A DNA stretch of 18,042 nt, from NCBI GenBank assembly GCA_016779285.1, contig JADHNV010000014.1, positions 1 to 18,042 on the forward strand. The letters are read 5' to 3'. A program made the position numbers and the translations under genes. Source of the stretch: SAR86 cluster bacterium. GTDB lineage: Bacteria; Pseudomonadota; Gammaproteobacteria; Magnimaribacterales; D2472. The notes under the pieces were generated by a model. It made no database searches and was not told the DNA's origin. It saw only the letters and a list, made by a program, of their open reading frames with translations. Of the stretch, positions 7,794-14,764 are shown piece after piece (the stretch's first letter is position 1; each line of letters opens with the position of its first letter).

Positions 7794-8684
7794 TTAGGAA
7801 TCAAGTTGATCCATATTTTTAATTGCTTTTTCCATTTGTCTTTCTCGAGTAGCATGCTCATTAACAGCCTTGAGCATAGCATCGGCCCGTTTTTGCAGAT
7901 CTTCTGTAGAGCTGGAAAAGTTTAAAAATTCTTTTTTTAGCTTTCCAAATTCTTGCATAATTTCACTAGCTCTTTCATTTAAAGCCAGTGTTCTAAAGCC
8001 CATATGTACACTGATCAAATAAGCTGCAAGAGAGTTAGGTCCCATGATCAGCACCCTATGATCCCGAAAAATCTCTTCCCTCAGGTTGGCAATTGAATCT
8101 ATCAACTGCATAAGAGATTCACTGGGAATGTACATGACCCCAAGCTCAATGGTGATGCCAGATTGCATGTACTTGGCATTAATGTCTCTCGCATCATTGA
8201 GCACATGTCGTTTGATATCATCCTTTGATTTTTTGACCAATTGCTGATCCTTTGAATCTACTGCCATAAGGTAATTATCAAAAAGGCCTGAAGGGAATTT
8301 TGCATCTATGGGCAATAACAAACCTTCAGGCAGTTTAATTGCAAACTCAACCCTTTTACCTGATCCTGGTATAACTTCTGCATTTGCTATGAATTGATTG
8401 GAATGAAAGATATCTTTAATAATTGCTTCAAGCGACCATTCGCCAAATTTCCCCGCTAAGGTTCCTCCTGATAAGTATCTGTTAAGTTTATTCAGGGGGT
8501 CTTGAAATGATTGAATGTCTTTTGTTAGACCAAACAATGTGGCCTCTTGTCTCTCCACAGCCTTATCTAGATCTCTCAGAGATTCTTTTGAGTCTGAGTT
8601 TTTTGAACCATTCGTAATATTAAGATAGATCAAGAACCCCAATAACAGGATTATAATTATCAAAAAAATCCATATATATTCCAC
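7794..8684 (-). CDS. rmuC: DNA recombination protein RmuC homologue, shortened
   Basis: RmuC proteins limit recombination at inverted repeats and carry a nuclease-like fold of the PD-(D/E)XK type. Residues 3-22 form one transmembrane helix (EYIWIFLIIIILLLGFL), followed by a short, charged, probably coiled-coil part to about residue 65. The RmuC domain then follows with KFGEWSLEAII, VEFAIKLPEG, LLPIDAKFPSGLFDNYL and GVMYIPSE. The E and D/K residues in VEFAI and PIDAKF match the family's nuclease-like core. At 296 residues it is much shorter than E. coli RmuC (about 475); the loss is mainly in the coiled coil. The gene meets the FTR1 gene with no spacer (TAA directly followed by TTA), and no terminator separates them. 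Confidence 0.9.
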   Translation of the reverse strand: MEYIWIFLIIIILLLGFLIYLNITNGSKNSDSKESLRDLDKAVERQEATLFGLTKDIQSFQDPLNKLNRYLSGGTLAGKFGEWSLEAIIKDIFHSNQFIANAEVIPGSGKRVEFAIKLPEGLLLPIDAKFPSGLFDNYLMAVDSKDQQLVKKSKDDIKRHVLNDARDINAKYMQSGITIELGVMYIPSESLMQLIDSIANLREEIFRDHRVLIMGPNSLAAYLISVHMGFRTLALNERASEIMQEFGKLKKEFLNFSSSTEDLQKRADAMLKAVNEHATRERQMEKAIKNMDQLDS

Positions 8685-8733
8685 TTATATATTTATCCTA
8701 TAAAATATATTTACTCATACACTCAATGATACT

Positions 8734-9936
8734 ATGGATGAATCTCTAGAATCTAAATTCGCCACTTTAAAATCTAAAAATTTTAAGATTGATTTAACTC
8801 GGGGCAAACCAGGTTCTGATCAACTTGATCTTTCAAATGATCTATTGAGCATGACAGTCCCAGCTAAAAGCCCAAGCGGGGTGGACGTCCGAAATTATGG
8901 CGATCCCTTGGGCATTCCTGAGGCAAGAAGTCTTGGAGCTGAACTGCTATCAGCGCCCGTGGATAATACTTTGGTTGGAGAGCAATCGAGTCTGCTTCTC
9001 ATTTATCAGCTTGTTCTTGCAAACTATCTTTTTGGTTTAGAAGCTCCATGGAGAGAGCAAAAAAATTTGAAATTTATTTGTCCCGTTCCTGGCTTTGATA
9101 GGCATTTTAGGTTGTTGGATGATTTTGGCATTGAGATGTTGCCAGTTCCATTGACTGGATCTGGAATTGACATTGAGGCATTTAAAAAATTGCTTGAAGC
9201 GCATGAGAACATCAAAGGAATTATATGTGTTCCCCGGCACTCTAATCCAACCGGTGACATTTATACAGACGACAATATGAAAGAGCTGATGAAGGCTGGA
9301 AAGGCTTATTCGAGAGAATTTCTATTTATCCTAGATCATGCTTATTTATTGCATGATTTTGCACCCACTATCGATCAAACCTCTTCATGGGAGCTAGCTA
9401 AAAAATCTGATGTTTTAGATCAAACAGCAATCTTTTCTTCTTTTTCAAAGGTCACATTTGGCGGAGGCGGGCTATCATTTGCGGCTGCGGGCACAAAGCT
9501 TTTTGATCTATTGGTGAGACAAAGAGCCTCTATGATTGTTTGCTCAGACAAGGTGAATCAGATGCGTCATCTTGAATTTCTTCAAAATAAAGCTGATGTT
9601 TTAAAACATATGAGTAAGCATGCAGAGTTAGTTAAACCAAAATTTGAAGTTGCATTTAGTGCATTGGATTCTTTGGATTCAAAGATTGGCAGTTATAAAA
9701 AACCAACCGGTGGATATTTTATTTCATATAACACCAATAAACCCATTGCGAAAAGGGTGATTGCGCTTTGCGAAGAGGCCGGGGTTATGATAACTCCTGC
9801 TGGGTCCACTTACCCACATTTTCATGATCCAGCCAACTCCAATATTAGATTGGCCCCAACTTTTTTAGGTTTGGAAGATTTAAAAGAGGCAATGGAAGTT
9901 TTTACAATCTCTCTGCAATTAGCTTTTGAGGAATAG
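8734..9936 (+). CDS. PLP-dependent aminotransferase, class Ic aspartate aminotransferase type (MocR-like domain)
   Basis: This 400-residue cytoplasmic aminotransferase resembles the subgroup Ic aspartate aminotransferases first studied in Corynebacterium (domain family Aminotran_MocR). Marks of this group are the N-terminal DLTRGKPGSDQLDLS and VRNYGDPLGIPEARSLGAELL. The PLP fold shows PRHSNPTGD (His169 to Gly174, with Asn171 contacting the cofactor ring) and the Schiff-base lysine Lys239 in SSFSKVTFGGGG. The likely reaction is aspartate/2-oxoglutarate transamination, although alanine or other amino acids cannot be ruled out. No DNA-binding domain is attached, so it is not a MocR regulator. 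No clear ribosome binding site precedes the ATG, and the 49-base region shared with divergent rmuC holds A/T-rich -10-like sequences such as TATAAAATA. It ends 1 base before the hspQ stop. Confidence 0.88.
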   Translation: MDESLESKFATLKSKNFKIDLTRGKPGSDQLDLSNDLLSMTVPAKSPSGVDVRNYGDPLGIPEARSLGAELLSAPVDNTLVGEQSSLLLIYQLVLANYLFGLEAPWREQKNLKFICPVPGFDRHFRLLDDFGIEMLPVPLTGSGIDIEAFKKLLEAHENIKGIICVPRHSNPTGDIYTDDNMKELMKAGKAYSREFLFILDHAYLLHDFAPTIDQTSSWELAKKSDVLDQTAIFSSFSKVTFGGGGLSFAAAGTKLFDLLVRQRASMIVCSDKVNQMRHLEFLQNKADVLKHMSKHAELVKPKFEVAFSALDSLDSKIGSYKKPTGGYFISYNTNKPIAKRVIALCEEAGVMITPAGSTYPHFHDPANSNIRLAPTFLGLEDLKEAMEVFTISLQLAFEE

Positions 9937-9937
9937 A

Positions 9938-10282
9938 TTAGTTGACGGCTCTTGTGATAGGTATAAATCTCCCATCTTCAAAATGAGAAAATAAATTCTT
10001 AATTTCAGGATGTTTTGGCAATTCTTCTGAGACATCATCAAGCAAGTTCTGCTCGGATACATAGGCAACATAAAAGATATGACCATTTTCAGCAAAGAGA
10101 TGATAAAAGGGCTGATTTTTTCTTGGCCGGATTGAAGCGGGAATTGATTGATACCATTCCTCTGTGTTGTTAAATTCTGGATCCACGTCAAATATAACTC
10201 CACGAAAATCAAGGAAGCGATGCTTCACCACCGCTCCTATGGCAAATTTTGTTTCAATCAACTCTTGTTTTATATTATCCAT
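9938..10282 (-). CDS. hspQ: Heat shock protein HspQ (YccV-like, hemimethylated DNA-binding fold)
   Basis: HspQ is a small cytoplasmic protein. In E. coli it affects DnaA stability and acts as a specificity factor for the Lon protease; its fold was first described as binding hemimethylated DNA. The 114 residues contain KFAIGAVVKHRFLDFRGVI, FDVDPEF, QPFYHLFAENG and YVAYVSEQNLL, all typical. The insert NNTEEWYQSIPASIRPRKNQ between the first strands is longer than in the E. coli protein and is more like the form I recall from Alphaproteobacteria. No strong Shine-Dalgarno sequence was found. It diverges from the ybjQ-family gene across 38 bases and converges on the aminotransferase gene with 1 base between stops. 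Confidence 0.9.
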   Translation of the reverse strand: MDNIKQELIETKFAIGAVVKHRFLDFRGVIFDVDPEFNNTEEWYQSIPASIRPRKNQPFYHLFAENGHIFYVAYVSEQNLLDDVSEELPKHPEIKNLFSHFEDGRFIPITRAVN

Positions 10283-10320
10283 AGGCTTAGCTTAATCATA
10301 TCAAATTTTTGGAGTAAACC

Positions 10321-10638
10321 ATGCTAGTAACAAGCACACCATCGATAGAGGGAAAGCAAGTTGATTCTTACCTCGGAATAGTTATGGGTAGCACTGTTCG
10401 AGCTCGACACTTAGGAACTGATATTTTAGCGACATTAAAAAATATAGTTGGAGGTGAATTAAAGAGTTATTCCATCCTCCTAACACAAGCAAGGCAAGAA
10501 GCCATGGCGCGGATGGTTGCAAATGCTGAAGAGATGGGCGCGGACGCTGTTATTAATTTTAGATATGAAACTTCAACCATAGCAGCTGCAGCCTCAGAAG
10601 TTATAGCGTATGGAACGGCAGTAACATTTGAAGATTGA
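10321..10638 (+). CDS. ybjQ: YbjQ-family protein (UPF0145, heavy-metal-binding-like domain)
   Basis: This 105-residue cytoplasmic protein belongs to the YbjQ/UPF0145 family, often labelled heavy-metal-binding from its fold, with no firm function. Visible marks are the N-terminal TSTPSIEGKQVDSYLGIVMGSTV, the middle IVGGELKSY with an Arg/Glu-rich helix (ARQEAMARMVANAEEMGADAVI), and the C-terminal GTAV strand. Members form ring-like oligomers. A GGAG ribosome binding site lies 8 bases before the ATG. The last 11 bases overlap the start of the next gene, pointing to co-transcription. It has no signal peptide or membrane segment. Confidence 0.9.
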   Translation: MLVTSTPSIEGKQVDSYLGIVMGSTVRARHLGTDILATLKNIVGGELKSYSILLTQARQEAMARMVANAEEMGADAVINFRYETSTIAAAASEVIAYGTAVTFED

Positions 10639-11254
10639 TTCAATCAAAATTTTTGGCGAGCGTCATACTGGTACGAATGCCCTGAGTCTTTTTATTAGAG
10701 AAAATTTTGATCTAAGAGCTAAGTATTACGATTTTTTAGGCTGGAAGCATAGACTTGCTCCCCAAAAATCTGAGTGGTCCAAATTTGATACTTCCAATAC
10801 TTTGTTTATTTTTCTTTTTCGGAATCCCTATTCTTGGCTCATCTCCATGTATCGAGAGCCTTATTATCATCACTATCTCAAAATCAATGATAGGCCTTTT
10901 GAAGAATTTTTAAAATTTTCTATAGAAGATTATGAAAATGTAATTTGTTTGTGGAATCAAAAAAATGAAAGTTATTTAAGAATGTCAAAAGAAGTCAAAC
11001 ACAGCTTGAATATTCGCATAGAGGATTTTAGATTAGATCAGGCAAATATCCATTCATCAATAGCCAGAGCAATAGGTCAAAATTCAGCAGAGTTTATTGA
11101 ATTATCTAGTTATATAAATGGGAGGGGTATTGAAGAAGATAAAAGTATTGACTCATCTCTGACTATCCCTGAGCTAACAAAGACAGAAAAAAATTTTATA
11201 AATTTATATTTATCTCGATCAATTATGAAAAAGATAGGATATGATTTTTTATAA
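10628..11254 (+). CDS. Sulfotransferase-like protein
   Basis: This is a 208-residue protein with marks of PAPS-dependent sulfotransferases. IFGERHTGTNALSLFI at residues 8-23 resembles the 5'-phosphosulfate loop (the HTGTN sequence replaces the usual GTGTS). LFRNPYSWLISMYREP at 63-78 matches the 3'-phosphate site, with Arg65 and Ser73 as expected contacts. The acceptor could be a carbohydrate, lipid or peptide; nothing here decides. The start is TTG at 10628, since the P-loop lies at residue 10 and no ATG precedes it in frame; this start overlaps the ybjQ-family gene by 11 bases. The ribosome binding site is weak. The gene looks more A/T-rich than its neighbours and no polysaccharide or capsule genes surround it, so acquisition by transfer is possible. 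Family assignment rests on motifs only. Confidence 0.7.
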   Translation: MKIDSIKIFGERHTGTNALSLFIRENFDLRAKYYDFLGWKHRLAPQKSEWSKFDTSNTLFIFLFRNPYSWLISMYREPYYHHYLKINDRPFEEFLKFSIEDYENVICLWNQKNESYLRMSKEVKHSLNIRIEDFRLDQANIHSSIARAIGQNSAEFIELSSYINGRGIEEDKSIDSSLTIPELTKTEKNFINLYLSRSIMKKIGYDFL

Positions 11255-11274
11255 ATGTTGATAGAGAGAGGACG

Positions 11275-11499
11275 ATGAATAAAACTGAAAAAACAGCCTT
11301 TAGAGAAAGTGTGATTGTGGTGATGATGGGATTAGTCATCAATTTCCCTCTTCAAACTTTTTTGCTTTGGTTAACGATAGATAACTGGAGCTGGACTAAC
11401 ACGCTAGCAATTTCTATCTTCACTCAAACTATTCTTACCCTCGTAGCTTTGATTAGAGTTTATTCAATACGCATGAGGTTTACGAGGGGTAAATTTTAA
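11275..11499 (+). CDS. Small two-helix membrane protein, unknown function
   Basis: I do not recognise a named gene. The 74 residues contain a charged N-terminus (MNKTEKTAFRES), a first hydrophobic helix from about residue 13 to 33, a short W-rich turn (TIDNWSWTN), a second helix from about 42 to 62, and a basic tail (RVYSIRMRFTRGKF). The basic tail predicts a cytoplasmic C-terminus. The ending, with a conserved-looking Arg-Tyr-Arg-Phe pattern after the second helix, resembles small membrane proteins I associate with marine phages and their hosts; that likeness is from memory and untested. A good ribosome binding site (GAGAGG, 3 bases before ATG) supports translation. It lies 20 bases after the sulfotransferase-like gene in the same direction, so the two may share a transcript. 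Confidence 0.65.
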   Translation: MNKTEKTAFRESVIVVMMGLVINFPLQTFLLWLTIDNWSWTNTLAISIFTQTILTLVALIRVYSIRMRFTRGKF

Positions 11500-11544
11500 G
11501 TCTTTTGATATCAGTCTTTTATTTCACACGAGAGTAACTTCGTC

Positions 11545-12333
11545 ATGAAATTAAAAATGTTTCAAGTTGATGCTTTTGCCAGTAAATTATTTTCGGGCAA
11601 TCCTGCTGCAGTAGTTATCCTAGAGTCATCCCTAGATGATAAAGTTATGCAATCAATAGCTGCAGAAAACAATTTGTCAGAAACTGCTTTTGTAGACATC
11701 AACACAAATCCAATTTCAATACGGTGGTTTACCCCGTCTATGGAGGTTAATCTTTGTGGTCACGCTACCTTAGCTAGCGCACGCATACTCTTTGATTATT
11801 ATCCCAATCTGGCTGAAGAAGAAATTAGCTTTGACTCTAAAAGCGGCGTTTTAAAGGTGAAAAGATGTGATGATGGGTTGCGCCTTGATTTTCCTGTTGA
11901 TCCGCCCATTGTGATGAAAACCAACTCTCTATTTTTAGAGATTTTAGGAATTAAGCCATCAAAAATTCTAAGAGGCAAAGATGATTATCTGGCAGTGTTT
12001 GTAAATCAAAAACAAATTGAGGATATCCAACCCAATTTTTCCCTTCTGAAAAATATTGATGCAAGAGGGCTTGTGATTTCAGCTCCCGGTGATGAGGTGG
12101 ACTTTGTTTCTAGGTGTTTTTACCCTGAAGCCGGCATTGAAGAAGATCCAGTCACTGGATCAGCACATACCATGCTAACCTCTTATTGGGCTGAGCAATT
12201 AAACAAAGATGAGTTTCAAGCGCGCCAATTATCTGAAAGGGGTGGTGAATTAAAGTGCAGGCTTGATGGCGACAGAGTTTTAATTTCTGGAAGCAGCGTA
12301 ATTTATTTTGAGGGAACTATCACAATCATTTAA
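11545..12333 (+). CDS. PhzF-family isomerase/epimerase
   Basis: This 262-residue cytoplasmic protein belongs to the PhzF family, which shares the diaminopimelate epimerase fold and is named for the phenazine isomerase. Most members have no known substrate. The start MKLKMFQVDAFASKLFSGNPAAVV is typical. The catalytic glutamate is Glu46 in NLSETAF; His73 lies in LCGHATLAS; the Asp of GIEEDPVTGSAHTML is the third conserved residue. Two similar halves face one active site. No other phenazine genes are in the window, so phenazine synthesis is not implied. A weak GAGAG element lies 12 bases before the ATG. Confidence 0.92.
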   Translation: MKLKMFQVDAFASKLFSGNPAAVVILESSLDDKVMQSIAAENNLSETAFVDINTNPISIRWFTPSMEVNLCGHATLASARILFDYYPNLAEEEISFDSKSGVLKVKRCDDGLRLDFPVDPPIVMKTNSLFLEILGIKPSKILRGKDDYLAVFVNQKQIEDIQPNFSLLKNIDARGLVISAPGDEVDFVSRCFYPEAGIEEDPVTGSAHTMLTSYWAEQLNKDEFQARQLSERGGELKCRLDGDRVLISGSSVIYFEGTITII

Positions 12334-12353
12334 ACTCTAATTTTAATAACTTT

Positions 12354-12359
12354 GGGGAG
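12354..12359 (+). promoter_or_regulatory. Ribosome binding site of the MAPEG gene
   Basis: GGGGAG six bases before the ATG at 12366; a strong Shine-Dalgarno sequence that fixes this start. Confidence 0.7.
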
Positions 12360-12365
12360 AATTCT

Positions 12366-12737
12366 ATGACGATTTATATTATTGCCGCTTTATTGCTTGC
12401 TTTGCTTCAAACGTGGCTTATTCCAGCATCTTTTAATTTAAAAAACTTTCCTTGGCTCGGATCAAATAGAGATGAGCCTATGCCACATGAGTTAACTATC
12501 ATGGCCGGCAGAGCCATTAGAGCAAACACAAATCTTCAAGAAACTTTGCCAATATTTTTAGCATTAGCCCTTTTATCAATGCAACTGTCTGTCGATGTAA
12601 CAGGACTTGCATGTTGGTGGCTTGCATTTAGAGTTGGGCATGTTGTCACATACATTGCTGGTTTTGCAAGAGTGAGAACGCTGTTATGGCTTGGCTCAAT
12701 TGTTTGTTTGGTGCTGATGGCGCTAGCATTAGTCTAG
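12366..12737 (+). CDS. MAPEG-family membrane protein
   Basis: This 123-residue integral membrane protein belongs to the MAPEG family (membrane-associated proteins in eicosanoid and glutathione metabolism). Bacterial members are poorly known; some have glutathione transferase or peroxidase activity. Four helices can be placed at about residues 2-20, 61-77, 79-98 and 104-122. The family motif around GRAIRANTNLQETLPIFLAL (residues 48-67) carries the conserved Arg, Asn and Glu that bind glutathione in studied members. It lies 32 bases after the PhzF gene in the same direction and is the last plus-strand gene before a strong terminator. Confidence 0.85.
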   Translation: MTIYIIAALLLALLQTWLIPASFNLKNFPWLGSNRDEPMPHELTIMAGRAIRANTNLQETLPIFLALALLSMQLSVDVTGLACWWLAFRVGHVVTYIAGFARVRTLLWLGSIVCLVLMALALV

Positions 12738-12752
12738 AAAGGTTTTCTATAA

Positions 12753-12784
12753 TTAAAAAAGGGGCGGTTAAGCCCCTTTTTTAA
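12753..12784. terminator. Bidirectional intrinsic terminator
   Basis: A perfect 13-bp stem: TTAAAAAAGGGGC pairs with GCCCCTTTTTTAA around the six-base loop GGTTAA. The T-run follows the GC core on both strands, so it can end transcription of the MAPEG gene from the left and of the secreted-protein gene from the right. It is the only clear intrinsic terminator in the window. Confidence 0.9.
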
Positions 12785-12804
12785 TGAAATGATTGGAATT
12801 TGTT

Positions 12805-13500
12805 TCAGCTTGCAGTGTAGAATTGCTCACAAATTTCAAACTGATCATTTACAACCTCATCAATTAGCGCCGTTACTTCTCTGTATGTTGCTCCCCAAGC
12901 CGCACCTGAGAAATAATCATCTATTACTGCGCCATGAGTCTCAACATTTGAAGTTATGGATTTTAGGTAAACTGTATTTGCCTCATAGGTACCACCACCC
13001 AACGCCACAAATAAACCATTCATAAATGTATCATGACCAGCATCCTGAATTTCTTTTTCAAGTTTCGTTATGCCCTCAATAAATGCAGGCATGTTAGCTG
13101 GTGAAATTTTGAGGCGCATTGCTCGCTCATATCCTGGATCCAATCTAGGAAATGGCTTTAAGGGTGCCCAAGTTGCTCCATACTTAAACTCTCTCAAATT
13201 TGCCATTTGTCTAGAGGCTTTGCTTGGATCATACTTACTGGCACCTTTAATCGCACTGGTTACATCTGAAAAAGCACTCCACATCATCAATTGGCCTGGA
13301 TAATCTCGACCTGAAATGGTTTCACAGTATCCTGCAGCATCAGCTCCAATCGCCTCATAAAGCGAAGGATTAGATTTAACTGCTTCTATATATTTACTGG
13401 TATCTTTTGCAGAAACCATTACTGTTGTAAAAGCGCCTTCTGCCATGGTTGCCACATTAAAAAAAATAGATATGGCAAAAAATAATTTTAATTTATTCAT
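12805..13500 (-). CDS. Secreted protein with two ABM-like (dimeric alpha/beta barrel) halves, unknown function
   Basis: I do not recognise a named gene. The 231-residue product starts with a signal peptide: MNKLK, a hydrophobic core FFAISIFFNVA, and likely cleavage after TMA near residue 20. The rest splits into two halves of alike layout: strand, helix, strand, strand, helix. Half one runs from FTTVMVSA (about 24) through KYIEAVKSNPSLYEAIG and the strand QLMMWSAF. Half two runs from YERAMRLKIS (about 124) through FIEGITKLEKEIQDAG and NTVYLKSI. This resembles antibiotic-biosynthesis-monooxygenase or NIPSNAP-like folds. Cys59 and Cys224 could form a disulfide after export. AGGAG at 13506-13510 fixes the start. 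It lies 67 bases after the MDR oxidoreductase gene on the same strand and ends at the shared terminator. The fold call is inference from pattern only. Confidence 0.75.
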   Translation of the reverse strand: MNKLKLFFAISIFFNVATMAEGAFTTVMVSAKDTSKYIEAVKSNPSLYEAIGADAAGYCETISGRDYPGQLMMWSAFSDVTSAIKGASKYDPSKASRQMANLREFKYGATWAPLKPFPRLDPGYERAMRLKISPANMPAFIEGITKLEKEIQDAGHDTFMNGLFVALGGGTYEANTVYLKSITSNVETHGAVIDDYFSGAAWGATYREVTALIDEVVNDQFEICEQFYTAS

Positions 13501-13567
13501 ACTTTCTCCTCTAAAAAGTTACTGTATAGAATTATGCCCAAATTATTTATTGTTTTATAGTTACAGC

Positions 13568-14680
13568 TTAGCCATTGGGGTTGATTAAGAATTTTTCTCC
13601 GGTAGCTTGTTTTGCATAGATCATCAAGGATTCAAGAGTTAGAGCTTCTTCAAGAGAAACTTCTTGGGTATATTTGCTTTTAAAAGTAGTTTTGATTTCG
13701 TCTGCAACTCGAGCCTGAAGCTCGCCAACTTTTTCAAAGCCAACTTTACCTAGAAACGGCGTTAGTAAAAATCCACCAATCCCCCAATACATTCCAAAGC
13801 TTCTATTATTTGGCAGCGTAATCCCTGACTGATTGAGTGCCCCATATATATAAACTTGTTTATGATCTGTGGAACCATATGGGCTATATTCTGTCGAATT
13901 TTTTCTCGCTGCAACTTCCATGCAGGTAAGAATTTTTCCAGCTAACTCTCCACCACCTGTTGCATCAAAGGCAAGAGTTGCTTTTGTTTCTGTGATGGCT
14001 GAGGTCAATTGCTCCATAAAGTCATCATCAGATGAGTTACAAACAAACTTTGCTCCAATAGATTTCAACAGATCAACATGTTCTTGCTTTCGAACAATAT
14101 TTACGAGCTGAACCCCATCATCTACGCATATTTTTACGAGCATTTGACCCAAATTAGAGGCTGCAGCTGTGTGGACAAGCGCTGAGTGTCCTTCCATTTT
14201 CATGGTTTCAACCATAGCAAGAGCAGTGAGAGGGTTAACAAAGCTTGATGCACAATCTCGAGGTGCAGTTCCTTCATTCATGACCATGCAGCTTGCTGCA
14301 GGTAGACATCTATATTGAGAATACATTCCACCCCCAACCACGCTCACGACTTTACCTATTAATTCTTGTGCATTTGCTCCAGCCTCAATAACAATTCCGG
14401 AGCCTTCGTTACCCACTGGCATGGGTTTATTAAGTCTTGGTTTCATGGCGCCCATGATTGCCCCTGGAACATCCATTATGATTTTTGAGTCTTCAACTCT
14501 GAGTGTATTGATATCACCTGGTCCAATCAATAAGCCTAAATCAGATGGGTTAATGGGAGTCGCTTCTACCCGAATTAGCACCTCATCATCACCTGGAATT
14601 GGGCGCTCAGACTCAGCAATGCCTATTTCAAGCGTTCCAGCATCAGTTACAGTAGAAGTGATTTGTTTATTTGTACTCAT
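13568..14680 (-). CDS. MDR-family NAD(P)H-dependent oxidoreductase, zinc-less (quinone oxidoreductase type)
   Basis: This 370-residue protein belongs to the medium-chain dehydrogenase/reductase superfamily. The N-terminal GroES-like domain shows VLIRVEATPINPSDLG (about 34-49) and GNEGSGIVIEAG (90-101). The zinc-ligand pattern of true alcohol dehydrogenases (GHE and a four-Cys lobe) is not present, so it is grouped with zinc-less quinone or enoyl reductases. The Rossmann domain carries HTAAASNLGQM (170-180) as the cofactor loop and FDATGGGELAGK later. Arg197 and Lys198 (IVRKQEH) after the second strand hint at NADPH, but this is uncertain. The substrate is unknown. A strong ribosome binding site precedes the ATG. 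It diverges from a FAD monooxygenase gene and probably leads the secreted-protein gene. Confidence 0.88.
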   Translation of the reverse strand: MSTNKQITSTVTDAGTLEIGIAESERPIPGDDEVLIRVEATPINPSDLGLLIGPGDINTLRVEDSKIIMDVPGAIMGAMKPRLNKPMPVGNEGSGIVIEAGANAQELIGKVVSVVGGGMYSQYRCLPAASCMVMNEGTAPRDCASSFVNPLTALAMVETMKMEGHSALVHTAAASNLGQMLVKICVDDGVQLVNIVRKQEHVDLLKSIGAKFVCNSSDDDFMEQLTSAITETKATLAFDATGGGELAGKILTCMEVAARKNSTEYSPYGSTDHKQVYIYGALNQSGITLPNNRSFGMYWGIGGFLLTPFLGKVGFEKVGELQARVADEIKTTFKSKYTQEVSLEEALTLESLMIYAKQATGEKFLINPNG

Positions 14681-14685
14681 ATTAT

Positions 14686-14690
14686 CTCCT
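14686..14690 (-). promoter_or_regulatory. Ribosome binding site of the MDR oxidoreductase gene
   Basis: AGGAG on the minus strand, five bases before the ATG at 14680. The 84-base space shared with the divergent monooxygenase gene also holds A/T-rich -10-like sequences for both directions (for example TATAGT and TATAGA on the minus strand), but I cannot single out one promoter. Confidence 0.65.
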
Positions 14691-14764
14691 CAAGTGATTT
14701 AATAGTAATATCTATAAAGCACTATACAACTTAGAGCATGCTTTTAGTCATGGAAAATCATTAA

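Noticed and set aside
7798..7820. Hairpin GGAATC-AAGTT-GATCC followed by a short T-run, as a terminator for the FTR1 gene
   Set aside because: The stem is only about five base pairs with a bulge and the T-run is interrupted; too weak to call.
12789..13025. Plus-strand open frames opposite the secreted-protein gene (here and at 13070-13303)
   Set aside because: The minus-strand gene has a signal peptide, a strong ribosome binding site and a terminator; the plus frames give His/Leu-rich, low-complexity products.
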